Below, one piece after another: positions 51,341 to 59,732 of a stretch of DNA of 64,000 bases. The notes beneath the pieces are model-generated. The model saw only the letters and a program-made list of their open reading frames with translations, did not search any database and was not told the DNA's origin. The first letter of the stretch is position 1. Each line of letters starts with the position of its first letter. The translations under genes were made by a program, and so were the position numbers. The stretch comes from M3007 sp031425035 (GTDB taxonomy: Bacteria; Bacteroidota; Bacteroidia; Chitinophagales; Saprospiraceae): assembly GCA_031425035.1 (NCBI GenBank), contig JANPIN010000046.1:1-64000 (forward strand), in the 5' to 3' direction.

Positions 51341-53886
51341 AAAGCCACCAATCCCGTCCAGCCGGTTTGATGGCTGGCGCCCAGTCCCTCGCCTGTATCG
51401 CCGTTGAAATACTCATAAAACAGTACTAGGTCCTTGAAATACGGGTCCTGGGCATAGCGCTGATCGCCCCCATGCACCGGCCGTTCGCCTTTGGCATTGG
51501 GCAGAAACAGGCTGCTGAGCCGCTGCGCCAGTTCGTCGGCTATTTGTTGCAGCGTCGCTTGTTGGCCCGACCCGATGGGGTAATCCACCAGGAAATCAGG
51601 CCCGTAATAGCGATAAAACTCGCGCAGACTCTCCACCAGCAGGTAATTGACCGGCATCCAGATGGGGCCGCGCCAATTGGAATTTCCGCCGAACATACCG
51701 CTGTCGCTGTCGCCGGGCACGTAGTTGATGCTCAGGTCGCTGTCTTTATGTCGCATCATGTAGGGATGATCGAGGTAGTGCCGCGACAGCGAGCGAACGC
51801 CGTAGTCGGACCAGAATTCTTTGGGGTCGAGCATGACGCTGAGCAGGGCTTTGGTGCGGTGACCGCGCAACAAAGAAAGCAGGCGGGAATCGCCCTGCAC
51901 ATCATGCCAGCGGGAGATCATGGCCGCTAAATGTGGTTTTTCCGCCAGGATTATATCCATGCGGGACAGAATTTCCGGTTGTTTCGCCAGATCGATGTCC
52001 CGGAGTGCCAGCACGGCAAACATCGGAATAAGGCCGACCATCGAACGCACTTCCAGCATTTGGGAAGTGCCATCCGGGAAGCGCAGGTGATCGTAGAAAA
52101 ATTCGTTCTCGTCATCCCACAAATCGTGGTCGCTGCCGGTCTGCCCGATGGCTGCGGCAATACGCAAAAAGTATTCAAAGAACTCGGCGGCCGGCTCCGG
52201 CTCGTTCAGTTCGAAGGCAATGCGGAACATGTATAAGGCACAAAATGCCACCCAGGCCGTCGCATCGGCCTGCTCGAGCGTATCGCCGGATTCCAGCGGG
52301 ATGCTGCGGTCGAAAACCCCAATGTTATCCAGCCCCAGAAAGCCGCCGCCGAACAGATCATTGCCATCGACATCCCGTTGATCGAGCCACCATAAGAAGC
52401 TGTCCGTCAGGGGTTTGAACATGCGCCGCAGGAACTCGCGATCTCCCGTGCCGCCATTTTTATCTCTTTCCTGCACAAATACCTGCCAGGTTGCCCAGGC
52501 TTTCACCGGCGGATTCAGGTCGCTGAAATTCCATTCATAAGCCGGTACCTGTCCGTTCACGCGCTGGAACTGCGGGGAGTATAAGATCTCGAGCTGCCCT
52601 TTAGCGAAAGCCGGATCCAGGCGGGCCAGGGGCAGGCAGTGAAACGCCAGATCCCAGGCCGCAAACCAGGGGTATTCCCACTTATCGGGCATGGACAGGA
52701 TACAGTTGCTGGTCAGGTTCCGCCAGTCACTGTTCCGGCCGTCCAGCCGTTCCGATGGCGGCGGCGGTTCCCCCGGATCACCATCCAGCCAGCGGGCTAC
52801 ATCGTAGGCGTAAAACTGCTTGTTCCACAGCATGCCGGCATAGGCCTGCCGCTGCACGTTCCGCGCTTCCGGGTCGGTAATACTCGCCTGCAAGTCGCCA
52901 TAAAAGGCATCCGTTTCCGCTTTTCGCTGCACAAATACCTGATCGAAATCGCTGAATTTTTTACCTTTTCCCGTACGGTTCAAGCGCAGGCGAAACACGG
53001 CTTCTTCCCCGGCGGGGATGACTGTTTGGTACAACGCCGCCGCTTTAGTGCCCTTGGTCGCCGGGTTCAGGGCGTTCTTTGCACCTTCGATAATGAAGTC
53101 ATTGATGCCGTCTTTGCAGGAAGTACTGTCATTCGGGGCTTTAAAAAGACGTTGGTTATTGGTTTCGTTTTCGCAAAACAGCCAGTCGGCGGGACTATCG
53201 GCGAGCAGGAAATAGGTGCCCAGCCGGGGAATTTCAATTTTCAGCGCCCCGTTTTCCAGTTGCATGTGTGGTTTGGTGGCGCCCTCCCCGAAGGTCCAGG
53301 TGTTGCGCAGCCAGGCAGTCGGCAGCACGGTCAAAGGCGCGTCTTCCGGGCCCCGGTTGCAGGCGGTGATGCGGATCAGCAGGTCTTCCGCGCTGCCTTT
53401 GGCGTACTCGATGAAAATATCGAAATAGCGGTTTTCATCAAAAATGCCGGTTTCCAGGATCTCGTATTCCGGTTCCAGTCGCCCCCGCCGGCGATTTTGC
53501 TGCAGCAGTTGTACATAGGGAAAGGCGGCCTGCGGGTACTTGTACAGCATGCGCATATAGGCATGATCGGGCGCGCTGTCGAGGTAGTAGAAAAGTTCTT
53601 TGACGTCTTCGCCATGGTTGCCTTCGCCATTGTTGAGACCGAAAAAACGCTCTTTGAGGATGGGGTCCTGGCCGTTCCAGAAAGCCGGCGCAAAGCACAG
53701 GTACTGCTGGTCGTCGCTGATGCCGCCAATGCCTTCTTCGCCCCATCGCCAGGCCCGCGAGCGCGCTTGTTCATGGGTGGTCGAGTTCCAGGCATCCCCG
53801 TTATTGCTGTAATCTTCCCGCACGGTGCCCCATTGGCGGTTACTGAGGTAGGGACCCCATTTCAGGCAGTCGGGGTGGTTCGGCAT
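51325..53886 (-). CDS. GH63-family glucosidase
   Basis: This 853-aa protein has a GH63-type (alpha/alpha)6 catalytic region. Typical bacterial family blocks are KWGPYLSNRQWGTVREDYS near the start, EQARSRAWRWGEEGIGG, FAAWDLAFHCLPLARLDPAFAKGQ in the middle, NGQVPAYEWNFSDLNPPVKAWA, and LGLDNIGVFDRS. The N-terminal ~300 residues form the super-beta-sandwich. No signal peptide is present, so cytoplasmic action is likely. Bacterial members hydrolyse alpha-glucosidic or alpha-mannosyl linkages (for example mannosylglycerate-type substrates); the specificity is unknown. A TerB-like gene lies 8 bp upstream, and a GH15-like enzyme is divergent beyond it. Confidence 0.88.
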   Translation of the reverse strand: MPNHPDCLKWGPYLSNRQWGTVREDYSNNGDAWNSTTHEQARSRAWRWGEEGIGGISDDQQYLCFAPAFWNGQDPILKERFFGLNNGEGNHGEDVKELFYYLDSAPDHAYMRMLYKYPQAAFPYVQLLQQNRRRGRLEPEYEILETGIFDENRYFDIFIEYAKGSAEDLLIRITACNRGPEDAPLTVLPTAWLRNTWTFGEGATKPHMQLENGALKIEIPRLGTYFLLADSPADWLFCENETNNQRLFKAPNDSTSCKDGINDFIIEGAKNALNPATKGTKAAALYQTVIPAGEEAVFRLRLNRTGKGKKFSDFDQVFVQRKAETDAFYGDLQASITDPEARNVQRQAYAGMLWNKQFYAYDVARWLDGDPGEPPPPSERLDGRNSDWRNLTSNCILSMPDKWEYPWFAAWDLAFHCLPLARLDPAFAKGQLEILYSPQFQRVNGQVPAYEWNFSDLNPPVKAWATWQVFVQERDKNGGTGDREFLRRMFKPLTDSFLWWLDQRDVDGNDLFGGGFLGLDNIGVFDRSIPLESGDTLEQADATAWVAFCALYMFRIAFELNEPEPAAEFFEYFLRIAAAIGQTGSDHDLWDDENEFFYDHLRFPDGTSQMLEVRSMVGLIPMFAVLALRDIDLAKQPEILSRMDIILAEKPHLAAMISRWHDVQGDSRLLSLLRGHRTKALLSVMLDPKEFWSDYGVRSLSRHYLDHPYMMRHKDSDLSINYVPGDSDSGMFGGNSNWRGPIWMPVNYLLVESLREFYRYYGPDFLVDYPIGSGQQATLQQIADELAQRLSSLFLPNAKGERPVHGGDQRYAQDPYFKDLVLFYEYFNGDTGEGLGASHQTGWTGLVALLLSY

Positions 53887-53894
53887 GGGCGTTT

Positions 53895-54320
53895 TTATAA
53901 CTGATTCTTGATGAGCAGTACTTCCAGGGCTTTAAAAGCCACCTCGTCGTCCACGTGGAATTTGCCTTTCAGAAACTTAAACACCTTATCTTCCTGCGGC
54001 GTAACCACCCCGTCGGCCAGCATGACGTCGAGGCAGTGATAAAACAGCGGCAGGCGGGTTTGCTCCCGGATGGCGCCCATGGCCGCGGTGATCAGGGCGG
54101 CCGAACTGCCGGCCTGCTCGAAATAGCTTCCTGCAATGTCGAGCAGTTGCTGCGGATCATGACCAATGAATATATTGCGGCTTTTCAGCGTGGCCAGAAA
54201 GGTGGCGTTTCCGCCCGCACCGTCGATTTCGTCGGCGCGCCGGCAGGCCAGCAGGACGGCGGCACAAGCCTCCGCTTCATCAGTAATGTGTAAAGAGTTG
54301 GTATCCGCAGTATTTTTCAT
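53895..54320 (-). CDS. TerB-like protein
   Basis: This 141-aa soluble, all-helical protein has no signal peptide. AIREQTRLPLFYHCLDVMLADGVVTPQEDKVFKFLKGKFHVDDEV, read in segments, follows the TerB/DUF-type pattern of an EF-hand-like acidic loop (ADGVVTPQED) between helices. TerB-like domains occur in stress and metal-related proteins, and a tellurite role is not implied. It is 8 bp upstream of the GH63 gene in the same direction, an unusual partner, so a regulatory or accessory role for that locus is possible. Confidence 0.65.
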   Translation of the reverse strand: MKNTADTNSLHITDEAEACAAVLLACRRADEIDGAGGNATFLATLKSRNIFIGHDPQQLLDIAGSYFEQAGSSAALITAAMGAIREQTRLPLFYHCLDVMLADGVVTPQEDKVFKFLKGKFHVDDEVAFKALEVLLIKNQL

Positions 54321-54398
54321 CGTAAACGGTGGCGGGAATTAAGTGAAAGCCATTGGACAAAAGTAGAATAGTTTTTGAGAACACATTAGTCACGTGGA

Positions 54399-56615
54399 AT
54401 GATGTATAAAACGCCGGGTTTTTTAATGGCATTCTGGTTGGCCGCCAATTTTCTGGCCGCACAAAGCATTACTCTGCCCACTACCTGGAAATTTAAAACC
54501 GGCGATGACCCGGACTGGAAAAAAGCGGATTTCAACGACCGGGACTGGCAATCCATCCCGGTGCCTGCGCCCTGGGAGGAGGTAGGTTTTCCAGATTATG
54601 ACGGACTGGCCTGGTACCGCACCACCTTTTCCATGCCGGAACAGCTGCTGCAGCAAAACCTGGTGCTGCTGGCCGGCACGATCGACGATGCCGACGAGAC
54701 CTATATTAACGGCGTACTGGTGGGCCATACCGGTAAATTTCCACCCAATGATCAATCAGCCTGGGATACGCCGCGTATATATGACATACCGGCCGGGGTT
54801 TTAAAAGCACAGAACACACTGGCTATCCGCGTATTTGACGGCGCCGGTGGAGGTGGGATTTATAAGGGCCCCATCCAGATTATTACTAAGAAAAACTATG
54901 AAAAAGCGCGGCTGGCCAAATTGAAAAACCAGCACGTTTACGAGCAGTTAACGACCTCCAACGGCTTAATTTCCGCTGTTTACAATAGCCAGTCGAATAC
55001 GGTGGAAAATGTATATCCCCATATATTTTCGGCTTACGATTCGGCTTCATTTGTGCAGCCTTTTGTGTCCGGTATTTCACCGGGTATAACGGAAAAACCA
55101 CTGGCGGTTTATTACCTGCAAAATACCCACGTTATAGAAGCGAAGTATAAACGCTTTGTGATTGATTATACGGCTTCTTTTTCTAATGCGGATAAAGTTT
55201 TTTATATAGTCGTGCGGGGTGCAGCGCCGGCTATAGCCAATATTACCTTTAAAAATGATAGCGTAAAAGGCCTTGAAAAACAAACGATTACGCGGCATTC
55301 CGGGACTAAAACGGAAAAGTATTTTCTGTATGGTTTTACCGATATAAATCATACGGACGCTGGTCTCGCGCAGGCAGTCGCACGAATAAAATCCGCCCCG
55401 GTTTCGCTGATCGATAGCGAAGTCGCCTATATGCAGGGGGTGTTTGCACGTAGCCGTTTTCCTGCAAATATCAAGCCTGCCGAACGGGCTATGCTGGAGC
55501 AGTCCGTAGCGGTCCTGAAAATGGCGCAGGTGGGCGATAAGGAAGTGTTTCCGCTGGCCAAGGGGCAGATCCTGGCTTCTTTACGTCCCGGCGTCTGGTC
55601 GATTTCCTGGGTGCGGGATGCTGCCTTCGCTATTGGCGCCCTGACGAAACTCGGACTGTATGCGGAAGCCCGAAAAGGACTCGAGTTCATGTTACGCGCC
55701 ACCCCCACGAACCAGTATAAACACTATATACATACGGACGGCAAGGACTACGGCATCGGTGTGGATTACCAGATCTCCATAACCCGTTATTTCGGCAATG
55801 GCCGCGAAGAAAGTGATTTCGATCCCCGCGGTCCGAATATAGAAATAGATGATTTCGGGCTGTTCTTAGAGGCTTTCAGCGACTATGTGCAAAGCAGCGG
55901 CGATATAGAATTTTATAAAAAATGGCAGTCCGTACTACAGATTAAAGTAGCCGACGCCATAATTTACAATATTAATGCGCAAAACATTATCCGGGCAGAT
56001 TCGGGTCCCTGGGAGCATCATTTGCCCGGGCGTTCTTTTGTTTTTACCTCAGGCGTATGCTCGGTGGGACTGGAAAAATTCGCGGTTTTACAACAACAAC
56101 AGGGTTTTGAATCGGCCGCTTATTTCGCGGCGGCCAAACGTTTGTACGACGGCGTAATGACACACATGCTGTATGAGAATCGCCTGATAAAAGGCAATGC
56201 CCAGGATCAGTTACCCAGCGATCACTACTTCTACGATGGGGCGACCTTCGAATTATTTGCCAATGGATTTATAAAAGATACAACTTTGTTTTTAGCGCAC
56301 ATGCAGGCCTATGATCAGCAGTTGCGCGTACAATCGGGTTCAAAAATGGGCTATATCCGTTTTAACAGCGACGACACCTATGAAAACCAGGAGTGGCCTT
56401 TTGCCAGTATGCGCGTGGCGGTGGCGCAAATGATTTTTGGTAACCGGGCCGAAGCGAAACGATTAATGCACCGCGTGACGGACATTGCCGGGCATAATTA
56501 TCATTTAATTCCGGAAATTATTGCCATGCAAGATGGTGCTTATAAAGGGGCTATACCTATGGTGGGTTATGGCGCGGGGGCTTATATACTGGGAATTTGC
56601 CGGTTGTATGAATAG
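54399..56615 (+). CDS. Exported GH15-like glycosidase with N-terminal jelly-roll domain
   Basis: This 738-aa protein has a signal peptide (FLMAFWLAANFLAAQ). Residues ~25-165 are a GH2-type galactose-binding domain: WKFKTGDDPDWKKADFNDRDW, YRTTFSMPEQLL, DADETYINGVLVGHTG. The rest is an (alpha/alpha)6 region typical of glucoamylase-like six-hairpin enzymes: SISWVRDAAFAIGALTKLGL, YGIGVDYQISITRYFGNG, EIDDFGLFLEAFSDYVQ, GPWEHHLPGRSFVF, and a C-terminal MVGYGAGAYILGI. No T9SS sorting domain is visible, so it is probably periplasmic. It is divergent from the TerB-like/GH63 pair by 78 bp and likely degrades alpha-glucans or similar. Two adjacent ATGs are possible starts. Confidence 0.85.
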   Translation: MMYKTPGFLMAFWLAANFLAAQSITLPTTWKFKTGDDPDWKKADFNDRDWQSIPVPAPWEEVGFPDYDGLAWYRTTFSMPEQLLQQNLVLLAGTIDDADETYINGVLVGHTGKFPPNDQSAWDTPRIYDIPAGVLKAQNTLAIRVFDGAGGGGIYKGPIQIITKKNYEKARLAKLKNQHVYEQLTTSNGLISAVYNSQSNTVENVYPHIFSAYDSASFVQPFVSGISPGITEKPLAVYYLQNTHVIEAKYKRFVIDYTASFSNADKVFYIVVRGAAPAIANITFKNDSVKGLEKQTITRHSGTKTEKYFLYGFTDINHTDAGLAQAVARIKSAPVSLIDSEVAYMQGVFARSRFPANIKPAERAMLEQSVAVLKMAQVGDKEVFPLAKGQILASLRPGVWSISWVRDAAFAIGALTKLGLYAEARKGLEFMLRATPTNQYKHYIHTDGKDYGIGVDYQISITRYFGNGREESDFDPRGPNIEIDDFGLFLEAFSDYVQSSGDIEFYKKWQSVLQIKVADAIIYNINAQNIIRADSGPWEHHLPGRSFVFTSGVCSVGLEKFAVLQQQQGFESAAYFAAAKRLYDGVMTHMLYENRLIKGNAQDQLPSDHYFYDGATFELFANGFIKDTTLFLAHMQAYDQQLRVQSGSKMGYIRFNSDDTYENQEWPFASMRVAVAQMIFGNRAEAKRLMHRVTDIAGHNYHLIPEIIAMQDGAYKGAIPMVGYGAGAYILGICRLYE

Positions 56616-56678
56616 TATAGGCAGGTTTGAGTGGTTTGCAAAGGTTTGCTGTGTCTCTTCCTGTTAAATTACTTACGT

Positions 56679-57304
56679 TCATTTATCGGCCAATATCTCC
56701 CCCAGCTTCACTTCTAAGCCAGGCAGCACCTCGCCGCCCAGCAGCACCTCATCAAAAGAAACCGTTTGAATATTCCCATTAGCAGTATAGACGTAAGTTC
56801 TGCGGTTCTGTGGATCGATCAGCCAGGCCAACCGACAACCACTGTCCATATACTCATCCATTTTTTCGCGTAACTCACTCAGACGCTGATCATTGGAGCG
56901 CAGTTCAAGGACGAAATCTGGAACTATAGGGCAAACCTGCGCTTTTGTTCTGTCGGTAGTGCATCCCAGCGTTCGTTAGCAATCCAGGCCGAGTCTGGAG
57001 AGCGTTCGGCCCCATTGGATAGTTTAAACCCAGCCGAAGAATCGAAAGCCCTGCCAAGTTTGTACTGTCGGTTCCAAATAACCAGTTCAGCGTTTATTTC
57101 GGCATTATAATTACCGGTTTCTGAATTGGTAGGGGGCATAACAGTGATTTTTCCATGGGGGTTTCGTTCAATACGCAACTCGGCGTTATCCAGACAGAAT
57201 TGATAAAATTCTGCATCGGTCATGGTCTCGTCTTCCAGCATCACCGGCCCATGATGGCGGACCCGGAAAGTAATATCAGAAAAACTAGCAGTCGCAGCAG
57301 GCAT
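56679..57304 (-). pseudogene. Uma2-family (PD-(D/E)xK nuclease-like) gene with a frameshift
   Basis: Two frames join into one Uma2 protein of about 200 aa. The upstream part (57304-56924) has FYQFCLDNAELRIERNPHG, MPPTNSETGNYNAEINAEL and ERSPDSAWIANERWDALP. The downstream part continues PIVPDFVLELRSND, LREKMDEYMDSGCRLAWLIDP and VLPGLEVKLGEIL. The shift lies near 56940 in a run of four A (coding strand CAAAAGCGC); one extra A restores the frame as QKAQV. The cause may be a mutation or a homopolymer sequencing error. Uma2 genes are very numerous in cyanobacteria and Saprospiria, and their function is poorly known. Confidence 0.75.
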
Positions 57305-57375
57305 AATCCTGGTGTTAGTGAAACAGGAAAGAAGTTACAAATATAAGTAAACCAGCTGAAACGCCGCACCAATAA

Positions 57376-58476
57376 TCACCCCCATTCCAGCACACTCTTA
57401 ATCTCCTGCGCCGAATGACTGGCCAGCACTTCCGCGAATGCCGTGTAGGGATGCCGGTCGGTAATGATCCGTTCGATCACGCCGGGGAAACGCAGCGACG
57501 CGGCTTCCAGATCGGCAATGCCCTGCTGGAAATGCGTAAATCCGGCGTTCACACTACCCAGGATGACCTGATTTTTCAGCACCAGTTGCTGCATCAAATA
57601 GGCCGCCTGCATGCTGACCGGCCGGTCGCCCGCCGGAATGCCGGTGAGCACGTACACGCCATTTATACCCAGCGCGTCGATCAGTTCGAACTCCAGCTGC
57701 GCCACGCCGGTCGCTTCGAAAACCAGGTCGATCTGGCCCAGCGTATCGTCCAGATCGATGGTTTTGACCTGGCGGCCATCTACGTATTTACCGCCCATTT
57801 CCCGTAAAACGGAAGGCCGGATGCTGTTTTCGTCCACAATATCCACGCCGGTCACCTCCGCCCCGCGCAAACGCAGGATCATGGCCGCCAGCAGACCAAT
57901 CGGGCCGAGACCCACCACCAGCGTATGTTTTCCCTGCAACCAGGTGTCTTTATCGGTACCGGGAATACGCGCCACCTGGATCTTAACCGCCTCCTCGATG
58001 GCTTTTTCGCCCACCGACGTGGGTTCGCCCAGTACGCCCAGGTGGGCAATAGCGGCCGGCACCGCAATGAAATACGCCTGCTCGTCGATGACGTAGGCCT
58101 GCTGGAAACCGTCGGCGCCCTTAATACCGCGCTCGGTGTAATTGCCCGATAAACACATGTCGCTGCGGCCGGCGCGGCAGGGATCGCAGGCGCCACAGGG
58201 ACGGCGGACCATGAATACGCCGAAATCGCCGGGCTGCACGGAGCTGACGCCGGCGCCCACTTCCACAACCTGGCCGAACATTTCGTGCCCGATGATCAGC
58301 TCCTGTCGACCAGCCGGCGGGTCAGCGCGACCGCCCGCCGCTTCTTCGCGGTCGGTACCGCAAATACCGACCTGTAGCACCTTCATTTTAATGTGGTTCG
58401 GCTGCGTAATAGCCGGTTCCGGACGTTCGACAAGTTGCAGATTGGTGGTACCAGGTACGAGAGCGAGGGCTTGCAT
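57376..58476 (-). CDS. Zinc-dependent glucose/alcohol dehydrogenase (glucose dehydrogenase family)
   Basis: This 366-aa medium-chain dehydrogenase starts at MQALALVPG (58476). The catalytic zinc site is GICGTDREE and IGHEMFGQVVE. The structural zinc Cys cluster is PCGACDPCRAGRSDMC, and LVVGLGPIGLLAAMILRLRG is the NAD(P) Rossmann motif followed by TGVDIVDENSIRPSVL. The VLGEPTSVGEKAIE segment matches glucose 1-dehydrogenases of the archaeal/Bacteroidota type, which oxidise glucose to gluconolactone. Other polyol or sugar substrates remain possible. Its neighbours are glycosidases, which fits a sugar-oxidation role. Confidence 0.85.
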   Translation of the reverse strand: MQALALVPGTTNLQLVERPEPAITQPNHIKMKVLQVGICGTDREEAAGGRADPPAGRQELIIGHEMFGQVVEVGAGVSSVQPGDFGVFMVRRPCGACDPCRAGRSDMCLSGNYTERGIKGADGFQQAYVIDEQAYFIAVPAAIAHLGVLGEPTSVGEKAIEEAVKIQVARIPGTDKDTWLQGKHTLVVGLGPIGLLAAMILRLRGAEVTGVDIVDENSIRPSVLREMGGKYVDGRQVKTIDLDDTLGQIDLVFEATGVAQLEFELIDALGINGVYVLTGIPAGDRPVSMQAAYLMQQLVLKNQVILGSVNAGFTHFQQGIADLEAASLRFPGVIERIITDRHPYTAFAEVLASHSAQEIKSVLEWG

Positions 58477-58610
58477 AGGCTGTTTTTTATAAATTACTGG
58501 ACAAAGAACGTAAAAACCAGGCTGGGAAAAGCGTGCCGCCGGTTGGAAATGGATGAAACGGGCCAAAGCGCTGGTATGGTTTTTTACGTAAGGCAGTAAA
58601 AACAATACAT

Positions 58611-59222
58611 ATGAACGACCATAATGATCTCATTCCAGAACAACATACGGGCATTCAAAAAAAATCGAGCGAAAGCGTTGAGTTTGACTCGGTAGAAGCG
58701 GCGCGCCAGTTCTTCCAGGTGGCCCGCAAGCGCCTGCTGGACATAAATAACTGGCAGCATATTTCGACCGGATTGAGCAGCACGTTCATCCTGCGCGATG
58801 CCCAGGGGCAATCCATTGGGCACCGTTTCCCCGAAGTGGGGGATTATATGCAGATCGATATTCCCGGTCCGGAACCGAAAGCCGGTGACGGGCATGACTG
58901 GGTCCGTATCGAGGCCATCGAGGAGACAAAAAACACGGCGGCCGACGAGATGACCATTATACGGGTGCGTCCGGCGCCCAGCCCGGTGGATAACCAGGCG
59001 GAAGTCGCACATTTCCTGGATGATCAGGCCACCAGTACGTTTGCGGTGTTTCGACTCGGTTCTACGGTCACCGCCGAAGTATATGGCCACAATGAAACAG
59101 CCAATACGCATACGGAAGGATTAGCGGACAAGGTGCGCAATGTGGTGGTAGCCGTGGGCTCCTGGCTGGGATTTTCAGATGCGCAGTGGGGCAACCTGAC
59201 CAAAGGGATCGTGCAAAATTGA
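58611..59222 (+). CDS. Conserved hypothetical protein
   Basis: This 203-aa soluble protein lacks a signal peptide or known domain. It has a polar N-terminus (NDHNDLIPEQHTGIQKKSSE), a central beta-rich part (FILRDAQGQSIGHRFPEVGDYMQIDIPGPE read in pieces, then DWVRIEAIEETKN), and a C-terminal half containing STFAVFRLGSTVTAEVYGHNE followed by VRNVVVAVGSWLGFSDAQWG. I recall similar proteins of unknown function in Bacteroidota. It is divergent from the glucose-dehydrogenase gene and followed by a clear terminator. Confidence 0.75.
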   Translation: MNDHNDLIPEQHTGIQKKSSESVEFDSVEAARQFFQVARKRLLDINNWQHISTGLSSTFILRDAQGQSIGHRFPEVGDYMQIDIPGPEPKAGDGHDWVRIEAIEETKNTAADEMTIIRVRPAPSPVDNQAEVAHFLDDQATSTFAVFRLGSTVTAEVYGHNETANTHTEGLADKVRNVVVAVGSWLGFSDAQWGNLTKGIVQN

Positions 59223-59251
59223 ACAGAAACTTTATTCGCCTTTTTATACAG

Positions 59252-59285
59252 CCGTCTCCCGGATATTTCCGGAGACGGTTTTTTT
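59252..59285 (+). terminator. Intrinsic terminator of the hypothetical gene
   Basis: CCGTCTCC (59252-59259) pairs with GGAGACGG (59271-59278), followed by seven T. It lies 30 bp after the stop. Confidence 0.9.
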
Positions 59286-59305
59286 ATGAGAGCCTCTGAG
59301 CCTGG

Positions 59306-59590
59306 TTATGGGTTATCCACCTGCGGCGTCGCATTCGGCTTCCGCAGTTTTTTCATTAAATAATTCACCGTTACCATCACCAGCAGGCCGATGACGTAGG
59401 AGCCGACGAACATGAGCCACTCATAGTCGTCCCGGCTCACGGCTTCGCGTTTAGCGGCCAGTCCCCACAGGTTGCCCAGTTTTTTGCGGACGAAAAATTC
59501 GGAGACCAGCATGGAGGCCGATAAACCGGCGAGGTAACCAATCGCCAGGTTGGTAACTTCTCCGGCGACGAATTTCAGGAATTTCTGCAT
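59306..59590 (-). CDS. Small membrane protein of unknown function
   Basis: This 94-aa protein has two hydrophobic helices (VTNLAIGYLAGLSASMLVSEFF and WLMFVGSYVIGLLVMVTVNYL), a basic loop (VRKKLGNLWG) and a basic C-terminus (KKLRKPNAT). No domain is recognised. It is a stand-alone gene between the plus-strand hypothetical and the HtrA gene. Confidence 0.6.
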   Translation of the reverse strand: MQKFLKFVAGEVTNLAIGYLAGLSASMLVSEFFVRKKLGNLWGLAAKREAVSRDDYEWLMFVGSYVIGLLVMVTVNYLMKKLRKPNATPQVDNP

Positions 59591-59706
59591 AGTGTTAGCT
59601 GCTTGGATTTGCAGGCGGCAAGGTGCAACATTTGGCCGGCAAAATGAATTAATAGAGCCATCCCAGTTTTACCGGAATGGCTCTATTATATCGACACTTT
59701 TTAACT

Positions 59707-59732
59707 TCTATCTCCTATCTCCTAATTCCTTA
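59707..59732 (-). repeat. CTATCTC/CTAATTC heptamer array at the degP-like stop
   Basis: Three heptamers (CTATCTC, CTATCTC, CTAATTC) run to the TAA stop codon of the HtrA gene (59730-59732). Confidence 0.6.

Noticed and set aside
52639..53904. 421-codon plus-strand frame opposite the GH63 gene
   Set aside because: Antisense shadow of a well-supported gene; no family motif.
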